Of a stretch of 64,000 nt of DNA, positions 56,930 to 64,000 are shown piece after piece (position 1 is the first letter of the stretch; each line of letters starts with the position of its first letter). Origin of the DNA: Nemophila menziesii (lineage: Eukaryota; Streptophyta; Magnoliopsida; Boraginales; Hydrophyllaceae); the NCBI GenBank assembly GCA_029959085.1, contig JARWIR010000017.1, forward strand, positions 23,053,507 to 23,117,506, given 5' to 3'. The translations under genes were made by a program, and so were the position numbers. The notes under the pieces were generated by a model. The model made no database searches and had not been told where the DNA came from. It was given only the letters and a program-made list of their open reading frames with translations.

Positions 56930-58093
56930 TGGTGTGTGATAAAATCACCACCGTAAAGAGAGGGACACTAACCGCAAGTGTACGGATCATTCCAAGTAAT
57001 ATGTAAATAATACGGATTTCGTTCTCAGGGACGGATAGTTATGACTATGGTGTTTATTAAATAAGTAGTATTAATTGTAAATAACAAAATCGAATAAAAG
57101 ATATTTGTTTTGGTTTTGAATTAAAACTAAGAGATGCAGTAAAATAAATTAACAAAATCATTAACTGAAAGCAAATATGTAGACGCAAATATGAGATATG
57201 TACTTGAATCTCGCAAGGGATCCACCTAAGTTCATACAACTAATGCCTCCGTATAAGAGCTAAGCTGGTATTTGCGTACTAGTCGGGATTCTAATATCTC
57301 CTAGCCCCCCTATCAGGTGGATCTAGGAGCTATCCTACGATATTATAATCCTTCTCGGGTGATTATATCTACTTAAGGATGTGAAGTTCTTACCTTTTTG
57401 GTTAGGTTATTAGTCAAGCCCGTCGGTCAATAACGGACATCACACTTCTATTACATATGTCTGTAATCAAACCCCTCCCTGTCGGGTGATCACAATCCAC
57501 TAAGTGAATAGCCTAATTACTCAAAATCATTTATTATTGATCTGAAAAAATAAAATAAAAAAGCATACGATAATCTCCAGTACAACATACCCAAATTAAA
57601 TTAAATGGTAATCCCAAATTCAGAAAAATAGTAAAATGCATATACCAGGACTTAACCCATTATTGCGATTCTCAAGTACTAATGAAATTAGCTCATATTC
57701 AAACTAAAATGGAAATGAAATAAAGGAATTCATGTTTTCAATTACAAAAAGGAAATAAAGACCTAATTAGAGGGTTGGGATGAACTGTTGTTGAAGAAAA
57801 AAAGTCTTCTCCAACTCTTCCTTGCCTTCTACCTTTTTGCTCTTGCTCTGACTTTGAAAAATAATGAAGTGTGCTGAGAAATGAGGTCTAAAAGACTACT
57901 TATAATTACTAAATCGGATTGGGCTTTTTATTTTATTTTATTTCATTTCATTTAATGGATAAAATCCCAAGTCCAATTTAGCAAATCCCGTAATTGATGT
58001 ACACCTTTTAGTAAAACGGGAGACATCAGGTAATCTAATTTTTTAAAATGATGTCTGCTAAGGGTATATATTTATCACAAACGGGACACATCA
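56930..58093 (-). mobile_element. LTR nested in internal region, TSD GGTAA
   Basis: From TGGTGTCTCCTGG to GGGACACATCA, flanked by GGTAA on both sides (56925-56929, 58094-58098). The interrupted sequence matches the unbroken relative at about 5222-5260, so it is an insertion. An end-like phrase GAGACATCAGGTAATCT also occurs at 58019-58035. It has an internal deletion relative to the copy at 58637. Confidence 0.65.
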
Positions 58094-58146
58094 GGTAATC
58101 TCATAAATGTTTCTTACTCAACCACTCCTGAAATATTTCTGAAGTC

Positions 58147-58506
58147 TCAAAATTGGTTTAGAATACCCAGATCGGGTCTGTAGCTTACAACATTAATATC
58201 TGGAGGGTCGACACCAGTAGCAGGAGCGCGATATGGAACTTGTGTAGAACCTTGCACGAACCAAGGATCGTATCCGAATTGAGGTTGAGCTTGACCTCCA
58301 GGTGGAGGGCGAATTTCTTGATTTTGATTATTTTGAACTTGAGGAATTAGAGGATTACGAATTATTGGGTTTCCCTCATTAAGCAATTCCACTTGAAGAT
58401 TATTAATATTGTTGTTGTTTACGGTCATTTCCCTTTCTCTTACTAGTCTTTCTTCATTCTCTCTTTTGTTTTTATCCCAGAATAATCTTTCAGAATTTGA
58501 GAGCAT
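58147..58506 (-). pseudogene. gag N-terminal fragment of Tat/Athila-like element
   Basis: 119 codons from an ATG at 58506. It is rich in Asn, Gln and Pro (VNNNNINNLQVELLNEGNP, then IRPPPGGQAQPQFGYDP). It lies about 100 bp inside the primer-binding site at 58610-58630, the normal place for gag on the minus strand. The frame ends at 58147 where unrelated flank begins. No knuckle or protease. Confidence 0.55.
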
Positions 58507-58609
58507 GCACTAAACCTATAAAACCTGAGAAAAACAAAACAAAAGCTTAAAAATGAAAAATAAAGTAACAATTAAACGAATTAAGGATTAAGACCGGGGT
58601 CACACGCTA

Positions 58610-58630
58610 CCGTCCCCGGCAGCGGCGCCA
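58610..58630 (-). other. retrotransposon primer-binding site
   Basis: The minus strand reads TGGCGCCGCTGCCGGGGACG six bases after the LTR end, the form known from Athila/Tat elements (tRNA-Asp type). It fixes the orientation of the LTR at 58637-60157 as a 5' LTR. Confidence 0.75.
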
Positions 58631-58636
58631 AAAATT

Positions 58637-60157
58637 TGGTGTCTCCTAGTGTAAAATCACCACCCTAAAGAAAGGGACACTAACCGCAAGTGTACGGGTC
58701 GTTCCAAGTAATATGTAAATAATACGAATTTCGTTCTCAGCGACGAATAGTTATGACTAGTGTGTTTATCAAATAAGTAGGAGTAATTGTAAATAACGAA
58801 ATGGAAGATATTTGTTTTTTTTAATTATAACTAAGAGATGCAGTAAAATAAATTAACGAAATCGTTAACTGAAAGTAAAGATGTAGTCGCAAATATGAGA
58901 GATGTGTTTGAGTCTCGTAAGAGATCCACCTAAGTTCATACAACTAATGTCTCTGTTTAAGGGCTAAGTTGGTATTTGTGTACTAGTCGGAATTCTAATA
59001 TCTCCTATCCCCCTGTTGGGTGGACCTAGGAGCTATCATACGGTATTATAATCCCTCCCAGGTGATTATATTTACTTACAGATGTGATTTTCTTACCTTT
59101 TTGGCTATGTGAGTAGTAAAGACTGTCGGTCAATAACAGACATCACATGTCTATGTCTGTAATTAAACCCCCTGTCGGATGATCACTCGCCACTAAGTGA
59201 ATAGCCTAATTACTCAAACTTATTTCTAATTGATCTGAAAAGATATAATAAACAAGCATATGATTATAGCCAGTACAAAATACCCAACTTATATTATATG
59301 GTAAAACCCGAATTCGAAAAAATATTAAATTGCATAAACTTGGTCTTAACCCATTATTGCGATTCTCAAGTACTAATGAAATTAGCTCATATAAAACTAA
59401 AAACTAAAAATAAAATAAAGGAATTCATGTTTTCAATTATAGAAAAGAAATAAAGACCTAATTAGAGGGTTGTGATGAACTGTTGTTGAAGAAGAAAGTC
59501 TTCTCCAGCTCTTCCTTGCCTTCTGCCTTTTTGCTCTTGCGACTTTGAAAAATAATGAAGTGTGCTGAAAAATGAGGTCTAAAAGCCTATTTATAATTAC
59601 TAAATCGGATTGGGCTATATACTTTATTTTATTTCATTTAATGGATAAAAGCCCAAGTCTAATTTAGCAAATCGCGTAACTGTTGTACACCCTTCAGTAA
59701 AACAGACGTAACTTTTGCGTCTTGCGCCCAAATCACCTAATTCCAGTCCTCAATTTGCAGTAACTCAGAGGCGCAACTTTCTCTTTTGAATCTCCAAACC
59801 TGAATCATTGCCGATGTGGCTCGAAATCAGCAATTAGTAACAACTATCCAGATTTTTATCTCTTTTAGTCAACTCTTTGGGTGATACTTTCTCGCTTTTA
59901 ACCTCTCCACGTGATCTAAGACTTTAAACTCCACTTCTCCTCCTCATCTTGGTGATCCATAGCATCCATGTTCCTAATAACTTTATACTAAAAACAAAAA
60001 AATTAACGTACAAAAGCTCTAAAAATGCATATACGTAATTCCAAGGGGAGAAAGTGCAATATATTAAAATAAACCTAATAGTCTATCAAATAAGTCTAAT
60101 TTCCACCTAAAATGATTTCTCATAAGCGTATATATTTATCACAAAACGAGAGACATA
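58637..60157 (-). mobile_element. 5' LTR of a second Tat/Athila-like element
   Basis: Starts TGGTGTCTCCTAGTG beside the primer-binding site and ends near CGAGAGACATA. It is the longer relative of 56930-58093, with shared blocks 'accgcaagtgtacgg', 'ttccaagtaatatgtaaataatac' and 'ttgttgaagaa'. Its right flank repeats the 30-bp sequence that also follows 58093. Confidence 0.7.
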
Positions 60158-61610
60158 GGGTTATCTCATAAATGTTTCTTATTCAACCCAAGATTTGATC
60201 CACTTAATTTGTAGCCCTAGTAACCTATTATATAGCATCAAGATGATCACATAAAAATTCCACTTGCCAGTCCAATTCATATAATCTTTTTCAATTTATT
60301 TTTTCTTTTGCTATGACTCTCTTTATGATGTGAGATATCATGCTACTTCTTTTCAACATATTTCTTTCCTTCATAACACTTTTTCATTTAACTTGGCAAA
60401 GGTTACAATAAAAATAAGTGATTCATCATCAAAACCACAATTACATAGCACGAAAATACCCAACCCAATGATGTTTTCTATAATGTGAACCTACCACCCC
60501 AAACTCAAGCTCTAAAACATTTGTCTATGTATCGCGATTCTAGTTCAGGTCATATGTAAAAGTCCTAAAATCTAAGGGGTATGGCTTGTAATGTGGCTAA
60601 TAAAAAGGCTTTAGAAAGGCTTGAAGGGGCTGAGACAGATAATAATTAGTTAATAATGGACAACAAGCTAAAAGGAACAAAAGGCTTATCAATGAATTGC
60701 CTTAATCACTTTCATAACTATGAAATTTGTTACTTTCTCCCCTCTAGCACGCTCATTAAATGGGTTTATCAACTAGCTCGGATATCACGGCGTACACACC
60801 CCTCAAGGCGCCCTAAGATCAAACACACTTCTATTGCATTGCTTACTAATCCTTTCTTTACTGTTAATGTGTATTTTCATGTTCATACTTCAAAGTATAC
60901 TACACAACTAGCTCATAAACATATTACTTCTATATCATTAACTCACTAAAGTTTATGCTTTTAGGCCATTAAACACATTCTACATCTTATTCCATCTCTT
61001 AAATTTTTTAAATTCCTCCTAAAAACAATAAATCACATAAAATGGAGATGAAGGATAACGAATCACCACACCCCCAACTCAAAAAAGAGTCATGTCTCCA
61101 TAACTCGAAACAGACTCAATACAAAAAATAAAAACTAACACATAATTGCAAACAGAGAAATGGTAGGAAAAAAAAAAGAAAACATACTCTGCAAGGGTAT
61201 TGCCTCGCATGGTTAATTCCCAGATAGGGTACAATGCTTATCTTGTATGTAAAATTCTAGTATCACCAAGTTCGCATTCCCTTACCTTCTAATGTTCTCC
61301 ATCACAATCAATCTTCCAGCTCTTAATATCTTTTGTTTTTTCCTTCTCCAATTTTCTTTCTTCTGTGAAGGTGTTTTGGAATGTTTTGGGTGGTTGAATC
61401 TTGTTTAAAGGACGGTAGGGAAGGATTTGGATATGAATCTATGGTTATTTGGTGGTGTTTTGATGTGAGGTAGAGTTTTGGTGAAGCTTTAATGGTTTTT
61501 AATGGAGTTTGGGACTAAAATATTCGTTTTTGTGAAGGTGGAGGTGGCTAGGTAAGGTTTTGCACTATTAGAGATCCTAAAATCTCAAAAATAAGCTTTT
61601 TAGCCGCCCT

Positions 61611-62236
61611 TGGGGCGGTATACCGCTCATATGACCGGCATACCGGTCAACCTCTCGGCTTTGGACCGTCGTGACCCATTTGTCGCGTTTGTCGATACGT
61701 TGGGCTGGCTAGCCGGCCAGAAAGGCCGTTATATCAGTCATAAATCTATTTACAGCATTGGATATATCTCGAAAAAAAACGCAGTTTAGGCTCAAGAAAA
61801 GGAAATTCAGACCTCTGAGCGCAAAGTTATGGTCTTTCAAAGTTTTCTGGCGTGTCGTGCGATGTATCGCGGTAATGTACGGTGTACCACGGCATAGTAT
61901 TGTATCCCTCACGTGACACGGTCTTGTGCATTGGTCGACACGGTTCCTGGGTACGGTGCATCGTGGGTGAGGTGCGGTACACCGCAAGATCTCTCTTGAT
62001 CTCGCCGTGGACACTGATTTCATAACAGTGGCGACAGTTTCCTTTAGGTGCGATGCACTGTGGGTTGCGTGTGGTGTACCACACGGACTCGCTGGATGAC
62101 ACTGTGGCACAGTACACGCGAGTGACGATACGGTTTTTCTTCTAAAGCCTCGCATATGTACCAGATTCCTTGATTATCGTGAGCTTTTTGTGGGGTGCAG
62201 TGCATCGCGTGAAGGGTGTAGTGTACTGCAGGGTAT
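61611..62236. repeat. second cluster of CGGTNTACCG-type palindromes
   Basis: GCGGTATACCGC at 61615, ACCGGCATACCGGT at 61637, and many variants of GGTGTACC, GTGCATCGTG and GTGTACTGC to about 62236. Overlapping minus-strand frames (61709-62259) are Cys/His/Thr-rich products of the repeats, not a gene. Confidence 0.7.
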
Positions 62237-62584
62237 TGTTGATTTTTGCCGAGCTCCAATTTTTCGCCCCAAACTCAATTTCTCGGATACCTACAAATCA
62301 AATACACTAATACATTCCCCATTACTGCAACACTTATTGAAAATTACTAATAAACACTAAAAATCTGAACTAGTAAAGCAATTAAAACCTAGGGTGTCTC
62401 GCAAGAGCACTTTTATGTAATGTCATTTAAAGTTTGACGTGTCACCTCCAATATCCTTGATTATGTAACCTCCCCAGCAGCGGGTGAGACTATGAATGTC
62501 TACAATTCGCATCCTTTGACCTCTCGAAGGTCGTATCTCTATTGATTTTGTTGTCACTACTCGAGTAACAACAAATGGCCCTAA

Positions 62585-63665
62585 TTACGTATTCTTGAAA
62601 CCTCGTGGCCTATTCTCTTGTTTGGAGGCCTTCCAATCAACTGTGGTTTCAACCCCAGACTCGTCTTTAGCTCTCTTATTCAGGGATTCAAGGTGGTAGT
62701 ACTTCTCTGTAACCTCTTTAGATACTTTTGGATCAATGGGGAACTCAAGTGGCCCCTCTTCAAGTTTTTTGTCCAAAACAATGGATGTTTCAGACTTTTC
62801 TTTTGTCATGAGGGCCATGATTTCAACCTCGATCTCTACACTCGCATTCTCAATTCTCATTCGTTTCCGAGATAGCTTCTGTGAATACTTGTCGCGGCGT
62901 GAGTTCTTCTGTATCACTTTCAAGCATTTGGGCGTAGGTTTCATCTTCTTTGAATGACTCTACAAATGCTTTATCGATGTCACCTCTTAAATGATTCGTC
63001 TTCATAGGGTTGGGTGGTGACATCAATGGAGTACTAGGTGGTGAATCCATCATAATCTCTACTTTTTTTTCTCTTTAGTAACCAAAATATCAATATTTAA
63101 TATTTTTAAACATGGCTTGGCTGGGTTTTCTATGGATGAAATCTCTCCTTCACAAGTTTCAATTGCAACTTCAACTCTATTCCAACAGTTATCTCATCTA
63201 TTCTTAGTGTGGTTGGTTCTTCTATCAATGGAATCTCTAGTTCACTAGGTGTAACTTGTGGAAATTCCACTTCCTTCTCTTCTTGAAGGTTAAATTCTTC
63301 AACCACATCGAGCTGAACATCACTATCTTGACTGGCCTTATGAATGATGTACCTTGGACAATTTGCATAGATGATCTTTGTTGTAATTTCTCAACCGTTT
63401 CAGTGAGCTCAACCGTTTCAGTGAGTTGTGTCAATCGTCACTTCAATACTTGATGTTGTTGTTGTATACTTTGCACTAATGATAAAGTAGCATCGATCTT
63501 GATGAAACAATAAATGGAGTCTTCCAACTTCCTGATCCTTTCCTCATGAACTCTAAAGCTCCCTCGTGTCAAATTCGTGAAAATATGTATTCTATCAAAG
63601 GTGTTTTGCAATTGATCCAACCAGGACTGTGGTGGAGTTTTAACTTGATAAAGAGAATTCCCCAT
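62585..63665 (-). pseudogene. broken gag-like region of the large element
   Basis: Three minus-strand frames lie near the 5' LTR: 63665-63438 (MGNSLYQVKTPPQSWLDQL, 75 codons), 63434-63237 (TETVELTETVEKLQQ) and 62944-62585 (a charged Lys/Glu-rich segment ending RPRGFKNT). The position 115-1200 bp inside the primer-binding site suggests gag, and the first frame has a helical, charged character. Stops separate the frames and no knuckle was found. Family assignment rests mainly on position. Confidence 0.4.
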
Positions 63666-63800
63666 ACCTAAAGAAAAACCTGAAAGTGACCAAAACTAAA
63701 TAAACGTAAAACGAAAAACTGAAAACAAATAAAATTACTAAACTAACGTAAACACCAAATAAAATAACTTTAAAAATCCCCGACATCGACGCCAAAAACT

Positions 63801-64000
63801 TGGTCGCTCATAGAGTGTGATATAAAATAAAATAAAAAAGCTAAGCAACTAACCGAAATTGTACAAGTCGCTCCAAGTAATAGATAAGTAAAATCAAGAT
63901 ATTCGTCTTCACATGGATTTAGGTAGTTATTCTAAATTCGTGTTGAATATTAGAATAGATAGTTTTAACTATTCTGATTATAAAGACAAGTGAATTGTTC
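63801..64000 (-). mobile_element. 5' LTR of the large element (cut by window end)
   Basis: Starts TGGTCGCTCATAGAGTGTGA next to a degenerate primer-binding site (minus strand TGGCGTCGATGTCGGGG, 63779-63795). It closely matches the 3' LTR start at 49661 and its continuation at 53830 ('agataagtaaaatc', 'ggatttaggtagttatt'). Confidence 0.8.

Larger units (their letters stand above)
56427..63800 (-). mobile_element. internal region of Tat/Athila-like element, no pol seen
   Basis: Lies between a polypurine tract at 56427-56440 and a degenerate primer-binding site near 63781-63799. It holds LTR insertions (56930-58093, 58637-60157), gag-like frames (58147-58506, 62585-63665) and long non-coding stretches. 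No reverse transcriptase, integrase or protease motif was seen, so this is a deleted or LARD-like non-autonomous copy. The stretch 60158-61600 matches 5290-6560 in order. Confidence 0.6.

Noticed and set aside
61709..62259. Three overlapping minus-strand ORFs rich in Cys, His and Thr
   Set aside because: They arise from the palindrome cluster, and different frames give equally long products.

Overview
The window looks like nuclear DNA of a eudicot plant, and I cannot name the species. It is AT-rich, the genes are split by short GT-AG introns, it carries two plant-specific FAR1-type genes and a SKIP35 orthologue, and most of the rest is plant transposable elements in several nesting layers. 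No prokaryotic, organellar or rRNA genes were seen.

Four host genes are supported. (1) SKIP35, an ankyrin-type SKP1-interacting protein, minus strand, 14150-11575, three coding exons, 585 codons. (2) A plastid-targeted DUF3531 protein, plus strand, 26904-28547, eight coding exons, 306 codons. (3) A short FAR1-domain protein without a transposase domain (FRF-like), minus strand, 30647-29508. (4) A second FRF-like gene, minus strand, 35951-34170, whose single reading frame holds three FAR1 zinc-binding modules plus the same C-terminal coiled-coil exon. Genes 3 and 4 lie about 3.5 kb apart on the same strand and look like a tandem duplication with later domain amplification. Gene 2 is convergent with gene 3.

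Regions. 1-11.5 kb: hAT-like MITE, then nested LTRs of a large Ty3/gypsy-type (Tat/Athila-like) family and a foldback element. 11.5-14.4 kb: SKIP35, with nested MITEs in its second coding intron. 14.4-26.9 kb: SINE copies, a solo LTR with perfect target duplication, a second hAT-like MITE and a 20-bp tandem array. 26.9-36.4 kb: the gene-rich part, interrupted by a MITE and a 32-bp palindromic tandem array. 37-42 kb: truncated LTR, an RNase H ORF and a decayed LINE. 42.3-48.6 kb: a 6.25-kb L1-type LINE with perfect 15-bp target duplications and only a few lesions. Its ORF1 position holds a 558-codon ORF that I cannot assign to the usual plant LINE ORF1 domains. 49.0-49.5 kb: a third hAT-like MITE.

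49.7-64.0 kb: one large minus-strand Tat/Athila-like element. Its 3' LTR (49661-56426) is split by a complete 4078-bp copia element with perfect TSD ATAGA and by a 1151-bp element with TSD ATATT. Its internal region (56427-63800) holds further LTRs and gag-like remnants but no recognisable pol. Its 5' LTR runs off the window end.

The strongest unexplained observations are the LINE ORF1 with regularly placed HMQ codons and a thrice-repeated 12-mer, the triple-FAR1 gene, the palindromic tandem arrays, and a nearly identical-LTR copia element that lacks most of pol and so probably moved non-autonomously.
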